From assembly GCA_907163375.1 (NCBI GenBank), contig CAJQUW010000892.1, positions 36,001 through 100,000 on the forward strand: 64,000 bases of DNA, written 5' to 3'. Every line of letters starts with the position of its first letter. Within the stretch, counting starts at the first letter, position 1. Below are positions 23,201 through 38,200 of the stretch, one piece after another. Made by a program: the position numbers and the translations under genes. This DNA comes from Prostheceraeus crozeri. Taxonomy: Eukaryota > Platyhelminthes > Polycladida > Euryleptidae. The notes beneath the pieces are model-generated. The model did no database searches, was not told the DNA's origin, and saw nothing but the letters and a program-made list of their open reading frames with translations.

Positions 23201-26200
23201 AGTTTTGTCGCTACAATGTTGTAGTGTTGACTATTCAGGAGTGGCAGTCTGTATCACATCTCGTGCTAGAATGAATATTTTTAAATTTATCGATCATCCA
23301 TGATTACGTTAACTTCACCATCATCATAAACTTAAAATATAGCATAGACGAAACATGCTCAGCTGTAGTTATGTCTTCGTCTATTGTAAAGATTCTCCAC
23401 ACATTTTGAATGCTCTTACATGATCGTTTTCTTACTGAAGCCTAAGTAAGAATTAAGTGATTCCTTCGCTTGGATTTGATATTGAACCTGACCGTTCGTT
23501 TAACGAACTCTCAAATGTGGAAAAACAGTAGGAAAGAAAGTCTCGTTTCACGTATTTTGATCTGGTTTTTCAACAGGATCAAGTGGAATTTTGTACGATT
23601 TAATCATGAAGAAATCGAAGCATGTTTGTGTTTGGAGACCTCATTGCATGTAATTCATAAATTGATCTATATTTGGTCAGGTTAGGCAACCATGGTCGCC
23701 ATTGCGTCTGTTCAAGGTTGTGGCGATTTGGAAAGCTGCTCAAAAAATATCTGTAATTCCACTTCGCTAAATTCTTGATGAGTTTTATCTCGATTAGTAG
23801 GAATTAATAGGAATATTATACTTACAGCATTATACACTCATAGAAGGCATATATAATATTTTAATCAATTTTTCCAAATTATGATAGAATTGTTGATTTA
23901 TCAAGTCCTGCTTCGGAGTAGTCACATTGAAGCGCACAAAATCCTAATCTGATTTTTGCAAATTTCCATTGAGTCAAATATATGCATCAACAATCCCGAA
24001 AGAAAGTATAAATCGTAAAGTGCATTCATTATTCTTGCTCTCTCACTCTTCACATAGTAATGATTATGATAGCGACGATTAACTCAAGAATTTACCTATC
24101 AAACGGATCTGTAACTACGACAGCAAGATAGGGATCCTTGACCATAGTTTCTAAACATGTTGGTCGTTTGAAGTTGATAACAAAATGCTTATACAGGTAC
24201 AGCAGGTTGTTTTATAACAGTTCACGGTTGTTTTTGCTCACACAAATCTCTAAGCCGTAGCAGCTTGTCCTAACATAACCTTACCAATATTAACTATGAG
24301 ATCTCTGAATGATGTTGGCCAATCACAGCGCTCTTCTCTGTGTCATTTGGCACCCCTCGCCCTCAATTACAGCCCTTATTGACACATAGATATCAGTAAA
24401 TAGTGCAATATTGAATCACGATGCAGTTAAATTTTCTACAATATTTGCGTCCTGATCGGATAAGCAGATATCCAGAATCACAATAAATGCTTGATGAAGA
24501 CTGAAACAGACAGACGCGTCTAATTGGACGTTGACTTTATCAATGAAACATAATTTCAAAGTCGTTGTTTGATAACAGATTTTATCAAAATGCAATTTTG
24601 ATATCATTTTTATTCGTCGCCACTTATGAGTTCCAGCTATTCATGGATTAAAAAGAATAGTTTTACTGAGCACTTTGTGTTGTTTACTCTTTGATGACCT
24701 CTGGTTGTGATCATTATATTGATGGTCTAACCATTGATATGACACGGCGCTTCAGATAGTAACCATTCAGCTGATGATATCATCTTTTTATAATACCTTG
24801 GCAAGCATAAGCTGAAATCTTCATAAACTGATGATTAATGATTGACTGTATGAGCATTCTTTTGTGTCAGAGCTTTGCCGGTGAGGAGTGGCATTTTATG
24901 ATTTACGCATCTCTCAACGAATTGAGTTGATTTGAATGGTTTTAATCAATAAAATCCATTAGCATAAACGCTAGTAGTAATGACTTTGAGTTAATCAACG
25001 TGAGAACAGGTACTGTATGCAGTGAGAAATCCAGCTTCTCACTGTCAGAGCAAACTTGTCCTTCCATCATCCTCCGTGCAAGATTACAAGACAGACACCT
25101 GGAGCCCTCAGGATTTGATCCGAACAGGAAACTTGAATTTGAATTATCTGTACGAGTGCGGAAATGAAAGAGAGAACAGTGAAATGCACTGTGAATGTCT
25201 GAATGTCAATCTACCAAACTGATCAATATTCCCATCCCAGAAAATTTGTTATCCTTGTCAACTTAAGTCTGCCTCAGAAAATAGCTTTCGTATCTTGAAC
25301 AAATGTGAAGTCTATGAGATTTACTCTTTCTTAGTTGTTGTTCTACATTTTATTTATTTTCTTGTGTTCTTCACCATTAAATGTTTATTTCAATTTAATT
25401 TAATCATTTCTGAAAATGTCTCAAAGAAGTCATTTCACGATTACTTTTTAAATCAGATGGTCACAAATTAATGGCTTATTTAAAATTGCGCTCAATTAAT
25501 CAATTAATTGCAACGATTGCCAGTCAGTATATTGCAAACTTCCTAAAGCTTGTCATTGATTGTGACAATTATTAGCATTGATCGCAATCTTTAATCTGCA
25601 GAAAAAAAGCATCGCTTGTATAATTTGCAGATAGGCGATCGGCTTACTTGGTTTCAACTGAAATTGTACGAGTTCACAGTACATTACATGTTTGAGTTCA
25701 CTCAATAGCTATAGTTTTGTCAATGCTGAATGAATTTATATAAGAAGTGTGTCAGTGTTGTCTCATGTCTTCGAGGTTATCTTTCAGTCTTAATTAAGAA
25801 GCAAGTAAATACTTAGGCTGAATAAGTCGTCAATAAATATTTCAATTAAATGTAATACTCTAAATTCAAAGCTGTTTTTCTATTTTCTCATTTTGTAACT
25901 ATGACTCTGTTACGTGATTGATTGTCAACGTCAACTTAAACTGCAAATCCATTTATTGGTCTAGAATTACTTGTTATAATGATGGTTTCTATTGTTCTTT
26001 TATAAATTTCAATAAAGCGCTTGGCTAGCTTTTGATAGGATTTAAGCAGATGGGTGCGCACATATGGTCTTTAAATCATGGTGGTTATAATGCATCTCGG
26101 TTTTGAGGTTCTTCTTACACTGGGCGGAGCTGCACTTTCCTTTTGATGCTTCTCACCACTCTACGTGTCCAAACCATGTACGTTTAACTTTCCTGCACTT

Positions 26201-29200
26201 TTCTGAGATGTCTGCCGTCACTCTCTCCCTGATTTTGTCATCCGTGACATGGCCATTCCATGTGTGACCACATACCCACCTCCATATTTTCATGTCCAGC
26301 ATTTCCAACATAATAATATCAGATCTTTTTCGTCCAATAATATCTTTCGGAGGCTAATTTCGCAACGCAATCATATGCATTATTTCATTATATCTTTACA
26401 TAATGCATTATATACGTGTAAATACATGAGTTGAAGTTGACGTGCATACTCGTCATGATCAAACTTGATTCATTTAATGGCTATATTTCCCTACAGAAAC
26501 GGAAAAATGCATGAAATTAGAATTTAATCGCAATATTTTTCACTTTTGGATTTCAAAAGTCTGTAGGTAATGCATTAGTAATTGCAGCACCAATAATTAA
26601 TTGTAATCTTATAATCAGTTTTTGACAATCCATGTATGAAATAAAGTGTAGGATGCGCGGATGCCACTCAGCGATTTAGCAATACTTGCTCCCATTTGCA
26701 GATACATGTCTGCTATCGGAATAATACATATCGATTGATTTGAATGCAAAATGCACCGGTTGAAATCATCACACTTGCTCTTTTGATCCGGAAATGACTG
26801 CATTGAAGCTCGCAGGTGATAGATTGACACCTAGATAGCTTGGTTTATGAAAGACTAATTACCTTGTATGTGGATTACTGTTGAATAATGTCTGTGAACA
26901 TTGGAATGTCAGCGCGGATATCGTCAGTTACTGAAGCCAGTTCTGTTTTGACTTCGCCTGCTGTGTAATTGTACTTCTTACAATAGAAATCCGATTTCTT
27001 AGCGTTCTAAAGGGTCATTTTCTCGGTGGAAACGAACTGGCTGATCTCATGATTGTGAGATCAATATTCCGTTTGATTATCGATGACCGATTCTCTGTTC
27101 CCACGAACCAAATTTGGCCAACCAGGAAATGTGTATCGATATCTCCTTGCTTCAGGGCACACTTCGGCTTTACGCACCATTAAGTCTGACCAGTCACTCA
27201 CCGTGCTAAATCCCTCACCCGTTGGGTGTGTGTTGCTTTGAACTTAGTGGGTGTCTGACCTAGTATTCCTTACGGCATCCATTTGAAAGAGACGGGAATG
27301 GACTGCGGCCCCACATTAAACATTGAAGCGCTCTGCAAGCTGCAAATTTGGACTCTGTTTCTTTGAAGTGAACGAGATTTGACTACTTGTTTCTTTTCCG
27401 GCTTTGTCGGTCCGCCTGAATAGATGCATACCCGTCCAAGTACACATACAAATGACCGCTGAGTTTGTTTTACTGCGGGAACTTAATCCGATTGGACGAT
27501 TTGGATTTTGCCCTTTGTAGACACAGTAGCTGAAAAAGGAGGCTGGATATTCAATTGTCATTCCGTTATAGGTGAGAGGTTTTCGACGTTCAAGACTTTT
27601 TTATCCTCTTGAACGGCGGTGAATGATGTCTCCGTTAAAGAGATTTCTTCTTTTTATGCACAAGCCTATTTATGATGAATTATCTTCTTTAATAGCTGCG
27701 GTACAACAACAAGAAATATCGAAACTCATTGATGCTTAACTCAAATCATTGCTGAACAGAAGTTGATTAGAAAGAAAATTTGTGTGTTTCTGAAGAAATG
27801 TTATAAAGTTGACATTGAATAAGCAGATAAAAACATATCTGTAAATAGAGCCAATATTTTGGAAGGTCTAATTATATTCAGTCAATCATGTGTGATGTGT
27901 AAGCGTGAGTGATTTAACTGGACTCAAATTATTCAGTGGACAAAAATCATTTTAACCAATTTAAAATGATTACACCAAGAACTCAAAAGAAATGTTACAG
28001 CATACTTGTGCCTAAATTCCTCCTAGCTTCCGACAATTGGTTCTAGTTACAGTTATTGGAAAGTTGCCATCGTATGTACGTTGAGTTCTTTCTACTCGGC
28101 GCGAATATATTCATACGAGGAACAAACGTTTTGTTAATTTTCAAGACCTTTTTTTCACTTGCAAATTCCACAAAACCAAAGTGATGTGCATGCATGATGA
28201 ATGAGCCAGACAGAGTAAATCTGCAAAGAATCGATTATTTGCATTTTTTAACTCGAAGGGATTAACTGCACCTTCGCTGTTGTAAGCCTACTCGTACATA
28301 ATACTATTTCTAATTTCCTATTCTCGCTCGTCTCTCAAATGTACTACCCATTCCTGAGCACAAAAGCGTGTAATCATTCTTAAAGTTTCTTGAATATTAT
28401 TTTTTCCATTAAGGAAAATATCAGTGATCTTCGACGGTAAATTCTATTATACACGACGTTTCGTCTTCGACTTGACCATGTGTTGGACGTCGGATTTTTG
28501 TTGACTTAGTTCAACAAAATTTATTTCAATTTACTTGGTTCTTTCCAAATATCGTAAATGCGACTATAATATTTTATAGCCATGGAATATTCAACTTTCA
28601 TCCTCTGTCTACTGTTACTTGATATTATGTCATTTTGATGTTGCTGTACAATGTTTGTAGGTTTCAGGTCTCCAAATAGGACAATCTCCGACAGAAATAA
28701 TCAATTGCAATTTACAGATCATGCATATTTAACGTGTTTTTTTGATGTATCAAATTCATTACCATGATTTCAAAAAAAGTAGCACGCCAACAAAATTTTC
28801 TTTTCTACAAAAACTAGAAGCGTCTTCAAGTGTACATTTTGTTGTCCAACATCTTCAGATCAAAGAGTGATATTAAAGGCAAAACTATGCTGAATCGGAG
28901 AATCATTGTAAACAGAACATCCAAGACTATTTTTAACAGTCTGCGTGCAAAACAGTCTTCCAGTCGGCTTATCAGATATGATTTATAGAAGCATTTAATT
29001 CGCAAAGTATTTGTCTATTTTTGTGAATAGTTTATACTTGGTAATCCTATAATAGTGTGAGTGTATAATATCGCATGATGCCTTATAACAACAACCGCAA
29101 AATGCTTTACCGAAGTTGATGCAATTTAATCACCAACTTGAGGGACGCCCAATTAATCAAGAGTTCTATAAAGTTATCCTTTAGTTGCGATGAAATATCA

Positions 29201-32200
29201 AATTAGCAATTTATGGATCTCTCATATTGCGGGCACTTTTCGATCTTTTGTATTTGGTTTAAGCAGTGTGTCATTAGGAAGAAATATTGCTGACAGTGTA
29301 CCCCAAAAAGTTAATTACAAATCATTATATCGAATAACATTGTATCATTATTAGACCGAAGTTATTCATGACAAAAATGGCCTATACATGTAAAATATAT
29401 TAATGATTATGTAACTGCTGTGTTTGTGAGTGGCACTGAATAGAGCCAGAATTGATGACAGTTTCCAAGTCAGATTTGCATGATTGTTTCATAATTTTGA
29501 CCAAAGTAGAGAATTAGAACGAGAATATAGATCCCTAACTAGCTAAGGATTATCAAAGGATAATTCATTTAACGTCGAAGTTGTTGGCTTACTCATGTGT
29601 ATATAGCTTCATTTCCGGGCAACACTCTAACGAAGACTACTGAGGTGAGTTATCAAAATGGTTGCTATCGATGGCATTTATCAATGAATTCCTACAGATA
29701 ATAAATTATAAATAACATATTTGGTCCATAACTGGTATAAAGCAAAATATGAACTAATCTGTGAAAACAATCATTCAAGATTCAGTGGCTCTTATCAACT
29801 TTTCCAGATGACGATGCGATTTTTTCAGTTGATTAGATGGAAATTATTGCATGATATTTCGGCAACATTCTTGCACGTAATCGCTGAGGCCTTCGTAGGA
29901 ATGATGAGTTTGATTCCTTACTTTGAATATGTTCAATTCATTCATCATTATGTGCCTATTTTGATCACATGTATGTGACTGTTATGACAGGGCGCCACCG
30001 AAAATAAAGATCGGAAGAGGGCTCACACCCTATATCTGAAAAATTTTATTGGCAATCAGTTCAGGGAGACAATCGGAATACCGACAAAAACCGAAATAAT
30101 TACATTCATCTGATCAGGATTGATTAATCTTAATAATAACTTGTGTGATTTGAATTTTTGAAACAATGTAGCTCTGCGTGTTATTTTTGCGTTTCTGCAG
30201 GTGCACTCCTTGTTGCTTTGCCGCACCGTACATACCGATTGAAGAACAGTGAGTTGAAGCACACATCAGAGAATGGCGTGCAGTTAGAAATATTTCACTG
30301 AAAATATTAAATTTTCACCTATCTATGCTTATGGATGACATACTTAGTATGTACGGGATATTGGTGAAGAAGATCAGTTGCAAAATATCGACTGTTTTCA
30401 TGCTTGAAGTAATTCAGACCGCAAGATTGCAAATATAATTCACTGAAACATGTAAGTATCTCAAACAAAAACGATTCGTTTCAATTCACATAAAATCGAC
30501 TTTTTCAAGAGATTCTTGTGACAGACTACCAAAACGTTTGCTGATCTGGGTCGGGTTTCAGATGCGCTTGCGCGTCTATTTCTAGGGCAGCTCGTCCGGT
30601 TGGCATTGTCTTGACTTATGACCTCACTATTAGTTCCCATGCAAATAAAATTTGTTTTCCTTCTGCGCCTATGCTTGTATAATTGCACGCAAGAGATAAT
30701 TCATGTCAGCTCCAATTGCATCGCTATGTCATTTAGAGCATTCTAAACTGTATCTACCGATAGTAAATTAAGCACTCTGCCTAAGGTTAATGAGTATTGA
30801 ATCAAAATCTAAGTGATTTCTGCAAATGAATTGACGGACACTTAGGTGTTCAGTTGTCGAAATCTGCGAGCCCGGCTATTGAAGCTCATTCAATCATTAA
30901 TTAATGATTCGATCATGTGTGCGTAGGTTGTGTAAGAGTACTTTGCAATTGTATTATGCGCGCGACTGTCTGCCTTTGCATAGGCTATTGTTAAAGAGTG
31001 CGGCCCTATGATCATCTCTGCGCCTATTGTTACTGTCATAAGAAGAAGTGTTAATGTGGAAAGGTTCAGTTAGTGTGTGCAGTTGATCTCTAGCGTCTAA
31101 CGATCAGCGATCAGTCGGCGGGAAGAAGGATTTTCATGATCTTGTCGACTTATTGCATTGTGTAATGTTAGCCTCGAGCTTCAACCATTCTCGTCTCTGA
31201 TTGGTTTATGTCTCTCCATCTTTTCGTCCATTCACAGGTCTTAATCGGCGCGTCGTTTACTCCTTCGCCAAGCAAGAAAATCTTTGCTTCTCTGTCGATT
31301 CTAAGACCGGAATCATCACTGTCAGCAGACCTCTTGATCGTGAGCGCATTCCAGTTCATGAGCTTTTGATCGTGGCCACCGATCGTGGCACGCCGCCTCG
31401 AAGTAGCACAATGCCTGTCAGTGTTCGTCTTCTCGACATCAATGATTCTCCGCCAGAATTCACTCATCACTCCTACGATGTTCGAGTCAAGGAAAGCGCT
31501 CCAGTGAATGACCAGCTGATTCAAGTGACGGCCACCAGTGATGACATCGGTCAGAACTCAGTCATTCATTATAAGCTGCGGGACAATTACAAGCTCTTCG
31601 ACATCGATCGCAATTCTGGTGAGTTTTTGATCTGAAATCAGACCACGAACCAAACAGGTCATAAGGAGATACTTCCAAGCGTCCTGTGTGTCGATTTTAG
31701 GCATTAAAATATTCCTCAATCAGTCTTAAGTGTTTAAGGCGACACTGAACGCATCTTGTCGTCCTGAACACTTCGTAAAATATCTCTTTCTCAATATTCT
31801 GGGAAGATATCACTTTCTGCTGAATTTGAAATTAAAAGAGAATTGCACTTGACTGTATAGTGAATTAATTCCGCATGGCATCCTGCCCCGGCTTCGCGGT
31901 AGGAGCCATCAAAGATTAAATGCACTGCAATCTATTGCTTGCTGTTATCAAAATATTGCAATTAACTGACTGATTTCCATTGTAATGCCATCACCACTCA
32001 CTATGGCATGAAAATCATCCCACCTACAGTAATTTAGTGAGATACTAAGCTTACGAAGGTTTTGATGCAAAACACTGCTCATTTCTCGGGGTTTTTTAGC
32101 CAAAAAAGGTACAAAAATAAATTCATTGCAACTAATTGATTGCTTGCCCAGAACTCATTGCAATTAATTTTTGATGACCCCTGCTTATCGGTCCGTTGCC

Positions 32201-35200
32201 TGGACGCGCTTATCATGCAATGGGGACCGGTTCCTCAGCATCGCTGTTTATTTATCTCTTGTAGGTCTTTGTTAATGATCCCTTTTAGATTCCAGACAGT
32301 ATGCTATTTACAAGTTGCTGGATGCCCTCCAAGGCAATTGTCGACGAGTGAGCGACAAATAAATGAGAATGGTTATCTTCCCTCTGGTAGCGGCTTTCGT
32401 GTTTTCTGTTGACTATTATTATTGTACACATATTTCTGGTCAAACCATTGTAATGAGGAGTTTTCTAAGAACCGGAGATCGATTGATTGTAAAATGGTTG
32501 TCAAAGTCGAAAGGCTTCGATTCATAATCTTATCAAGACCGCTCTCATGTACTCTCTATTAACGTTCTGGGATTATATTCTTTGGTATTGCAATCGTAAA
32601 TTTGCAATTCATGATTGCCCATAAGAAGTTTATAGAGTAGAGCTGGATTAGTTTTTAAGTGAATATTCCCAAGTGCTGGTTTCAAAAGGCTTGTACTGCT
32701 TCAGAGACATTCCTAGTCAGCTTTCTTTTCCTGACGAAGATCCTATCGGTACGATGAACTTCCTGCCGCCTCCTTGGCGGAGCATGACTTGTGTATCAAT
32801 TTCTCAAGGATGAGAAAATAATCAGCATTAATTGATGTGGTTTTGTAATATCCCGGTTGAAATTGAAAATTTCTGATAGGTTTTAAGGTCAAATTTATAC
32901 CGGTTAATGATTTTTAAACATAGTTGATTAACTTGATTCTTGACACTTTCAATTTATGAATTAAGTACATGTATGTATGTATTTGGAACTAAAGTAGCTA
33001 GAAGTTGATTTTTATAATAACTTTCATTGTAATGGAATAAATAATTATATTCCTTGCACTCAACCAGTTTCAAGTTGTCGAAGATTTATCCAGCTTATTT
33101 CCCATGTGCCAGTGACCAAATGCATCAGTGATAATAGCTAGATTTTCCTATCATTAGAGACGCTGTTCAAAGAAAAGGAATATCTCCATATTAATCCGTT
33201 GCGTAATCAGATTGAATGACTACAGATTTGTCAGGATTTTGAGCATTCACTAAGCTCTGGAATTCATCATCTTCTAAGTCGAGCACCAACGAGTTCACGA
33301 TTACATATTTTTATGATCAACTTCGTCATACATTCCATCATTGTTCTTGACATCAGTCACCTTGTCAAGATAGCGAAACCTCAATTCAATTGTTATCATT
33401 GTAGAGACATAGGCATTCACATTTTAAATCTACATTCTTCAATTCCCTTACCGAATAAATACCTGGATCATTATTTCATGAATTCGCTTTTCCGTTTTTC
33501 ATTCAGTTTGTGCAGCATTTTGCTTTATTACAACAATTAAGTAAGCAACTGCCTCAGGTTTTATCAATTCATTATGTCCCAGTGCTTCGGCTGCCGGAAA
33601 GACTGTTTCCCCTGAAGCTGCCTGTGTGAGGAGAAGTCTTAGGACATAAAAAATTGATGAATATCTGTGGCAGTGCTCAGTTCAATAATTCATGAATCTA
33701 AGCTTTACTTTTTCATTGTAGTTTCAAATATCCATTAAAAATCATTGTTAAGACATCAATCTCTGGGGTTTGCACTCATGCCGTGTCCACATCAAAATTC
33801 GGGTGTATCATTTGGACAAGATCTTTGCGTGATATCTATGATGATTATCATGCCTACGATTGCACATTTCCTCAAATGAGCCCATGTGTTTTTTACTTTT
33901 TTGCAAAGAGCAGGTTAAATGGAAGATCGCGCATTTCAGAACCTTTTATTTGCCAATATTTTTTATTTACTCAACATTTCATAATTGTCCATACTATTAA
34001 TTCATTATTCGTGTACAATAGCTTTGAAATTCGCGGTTGGTATTGAATATAGCTGCTCTACCCTGCGAGTTGCAACGACTAAGAAGAAAATTATATAGAT
34101 AGAGATATACAAGTCACATTAGAAAATAATACAGGATCCCAAATATTGATAACAACTTACAGGTACAAAAATTAAGAAAAATAATCATCACAGGCCTATT
34201 AAATTATATAACATTCATTATTAGTATCATTATTGTGCAGAAAATTCGGGATGATTTCTTTGATAGCAGAACGATATGTCGCGTGATAGCTATTACACAT
34301 GCAATTCATTTAGGTGCAAGCTGGAATAGATGTCTGTGCCAAAAAAGTGGCCTATCTGATAAAATTAGAATTTTTGCAGGTGAATTTCAGAAAATGTGTG
34401 TGTTTAATGAATATGACAATCGATGTTGTCATAATGTATAACAACATGCAATGTGTGCGTTCTTCTGAAGAGCGGGCAGTATTCGAGTGCTAATTCTATT
34501 CGATAAAATACGGCATTTATACAAGACATACTTCATATCCCATATAGTATTTCATACATTGCCTGTGTATTGAAATTCGTCAATTTAGTTCCTTGACCTC
34601 AATATTGATGCTGCGAGCGCAAAGAGGATATGCCGCGTACAGATCTAATATTGCAAATAACGGCTTGTTAACAAAAGACTAACTATGTGACGAGATATCA
34701 AGAATAATGATTTTAGTCTCGTCGTAGCAAATTGGCTATTATCTGAAGAATCTTCAAGGAGAGTCAGATTTATCGGAAATTACAAAATTTCATTACTTAG
34801 TTTGTTACAAATATTTGCATTTTGTTTCACGATAAAGAAATTGTCTTTGTTTCTGAGAAAATTCAATCAAGACTGCGCTAGTCGTCAAGGAATTGACAAG
34901 AATCACTTATTTCATAGAAATGGATTAATCATACTCCTTCAACAGGCTTTGTTTTGAAGAGAGGATCTGTTATTTTTCTGAATGAGAATTCGCGGTGAAT
35001 AAGTGCTGTTTAAAAATTCATTAATGTATTCATCAAAGATATCCATCAGTAAGCACTCGTCGCTCTATTTCCTCAACTTAATGTCCCAGGCTTCTTATTG
35101 TCAGTCTTAGATTTTGATCTCGACTGATGAAGGCCGTACAAGAAGCGGCGACGTTTTCTTGGAGAATGTAACACTAGTTGCAATAGAAACCTCTCATCTT

Positions 35201-38200
35201 CCTAACACAATGATAATCGGCGGTCGCTCTTCGCTCACTCAGCTTTTGGCTATGAGTCTCTATGGACAGTGCGAAAGAGCCTCTTTGTTATTATGAAGAC
35301 TTTGAAAGACAGTAGAATCGTGAAACTGTCCTAGGAAAACCATTTCCGCGTGCTGGGACTGAAATTTAGCTACTTGTCTTCTCCAGCGCGATCTACTCAC
35401 AGCGCGCTAGTAAATTCTTGTTAAGTTACATTAATGCGTTTGGTGTGACGTTTTTTTGGCATGTTTGAGATCGGCATCCTCTCTTTCTTTAATATTTCCT
35501 CTCCTAGAATAATTGCGAACCGATTTTATGCTTCACTTGCTCAAATGCTCACAATCTTTTTATTTGTACATTATAATGTATAATGCATTCTCTTCTGTTT
35601 CTGTGTTGATATGCCCTCGTCTTAAGCAAACTAACATGATAGAAGTCAAGCTTCTGCCTACGTGCAACTCGAAATCCTATTGTCACGCAGGAATATTGCA
35701 GATGGAAAGAAAAATGATTCGTCAAAGCCAGACCGAAGCTAGTGATTATAGAATTGAGGATACGATAACACAAGCGTGACTGTAGAAAGCTCAAACCTGC
35801 GTTGATCTTTTTACGAAAATTTGATGTCATTTACATCGACAACGAATCGCTTCTCCTTGACCGCACTTTCACTTCTGTCTTCAAATTTGAAAGTTTGCAC
35901 TCGCTGCTCTTACTCTTTTGTTGAAGGCTTTACCAGGTGAAATATTATTTCTTGTCACCACAGCGGGATATAGATTTATATCCACACTCTTGACAATAGA
36001 AAAGTATGTCAGGATCTCACCTGTCAATCAGAACCCTTATTTAAATCTTCGAGATTAATGAGACAAATCGCTGTCGTCTTATCACAGGACCATAGTCATT
36101 CGATGTCGTCTGAGCCCTGATTACATTGAATTCGGAGACTGGCCGGAAGGAAAGAACACCATTCAAACGACATCGACAAACTTAATGAGATTTGCCATGA
36201 CTTTTGCATTTGATGTTCATGAATGCAAAAGAATTAAAGCTTTTGTAGTAGATGCTTGATCGAATTTCCGTCTATACTTCGTTTTTATTTTTTTCGTTAA
36301 CTGGAGAAATGATCAAAAGAACAGCTATTCACTTAGTGACTTCCGTATATTTCAAAGAGATATCATAACATCAAATTTGTAGTTATCTTTGTGTCATTGA
36401 TATGTCATAATCTGTGATCGATTTTTTTTTATTGTTGGGCTTTGCATGTTCATGTAGATCTCGATGTCTAGGACACTAAGGTGATTGAAATGAGGATTGC
36501 ATAGAAATATACAATGTTTATTAAAATCTATACTGTCAACATTCACAAGACTTGTACACGTGTTTTGCATTTTGCTATTTTCACAGTTTGACATTATTCT
36601 CTGTAAAATGTTGAATAGTCTAATAGATCATATCTCTCGTATATTTTAGTGAAAAATCAATAAATCTGTCACTAATAATGGCTTAGCAAAACAGAGCCAC
36701 TATCAGTAACAGAAATCAAGTGCAAAAAGCTCAAGGAGAAGTACCTCTCATTTCACTCTTCTCAATATTTTACATTTGTCTTAAATATATGATTGTAATA
36801 AATTGGAGTGTATTGATGCATTGAGTAGAATATTTATGCGTGGAGATTTGCTGGAGTATGGCATCTAAATCATGTAATACACCAAAACATTGCAGTTTAG
36901 AACATACCAATTAGATCATCGTCATGCGAATGGTATAATCAAAACTGGATATTACTATCCATCGATTGAGAGAGCAAATGTTTTCAAGGAATGGGATCAT
37001 GACCTGAAAGCAATCAAGTTGTGCCACATGTTCTCGCAGTATCGAGGTCAATGTTGAAAGTCAGCCTTGTTTAATGGCGTCATTAAACATCCTTTCTAGG
37101 TCTTAAGCCAATAGCTAATGCAGAAAGTCTACTCAGAAAAAGCGAGATTCCTTGTCAGAAACTTTTTTAGACCTGTTGGGAGTGAATTGCACTGTCATTT
37201 GTTGAGCTTGGCTAACGCTTCGTCATCAAAGTCACACTTGTTCTCCATTGAGGTTGTAAAAGATTGTACAGTACAAAAGCTAAATGCTTTGCAGCATGCA
37301 GTGAACATAAATCAATAAAATCAATTATGGAGCGTTATGGCAACGTCTCAAGCATGCATAAAGATGAAAAATCAGTTCGATGATTATTGAAGTAATGATC
37401 TTTCTTACACAAATAGCAAAAAAATAATTAATTCATTTACGCTTGAATCGTTCGCATAGTTTCAAAATCGATGATCTTTATTTGTGCCATTGCATGCTGC
37501 AAAATATTTAACTCTTGTTATGTTTATCAGTTGGTGCAATGATCACTATATAGAAAAATCACTTTGTGATGACAAAGATAATTTACTGCAAAAAATTCTT
37601 ACAAAACTGAAGAGACCGCTTCCACACAAAATAAAGTGTTCTAGATCATGCAAGTATCGGCACAATATCATCGCCTCACTGACATGGAATTATACTTTCG
37701 TACATTTTCTGACTCTCCCTGAGAAAGGTACTTCTATTAACCTACAACTTGTTAGATACTACTTTTATAAGTTTGTCAGATTTCACTCATGAATTTCCTC
37801 CACAATCCACTTTTCACGGTCACCATGTAAGCTGGTAAAAGGCGAAACTTCCTGACTGACCAACTTCAGATGTAATAATTAGAGAGACAATCCACCACGG
37901 CATCGTCTTGTTGCTTCGATAGGGCCCTTTGGCGGTGAGTTTCGGTCGCTTTGAGGACTTGGTCGACTGCACGCACGTTCCCAGTGAAAAGAAGGGATGA
38001 GATTTGGTTTCCGGTCGCTGCTTCCGATGAAAATATCTGAAGATTTTTGAGAGAAGATTCCACTAACCCTTCGCCTCCTCTCTTCGCATCACTGCGTCTC
38101 CCCAAGGCTGTTGTTTCCTTTGTTTCTTGGCTTGGTTGGCGAATCTTGAAATCTCCGCCTCATTCGTCATCATTCAATCCTACAAATCTGATGAACGTCA

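Larger units (their letters stand above)
20457..31237 (+). other. intron 3 (10,781 bp)
   Basis: GTGAGG donor and CATTCACAG acceptor. It holds the 70-bp tandem repeat at its start, an RTE-like LINE tail at 26153-26350 and a hammerhead-like motif at 28455-28519. The remainder is AT-rich without recognisable genes. Confidence 0.85.

Noticed and set aside
30010..30022. AGATCGGAAGAG, identical to the start of a common sequencing adapter
   Set aside because: Only 12 bases match, then the sequence diverges; it sits in continuous intronic DNA and is probably coincidence.
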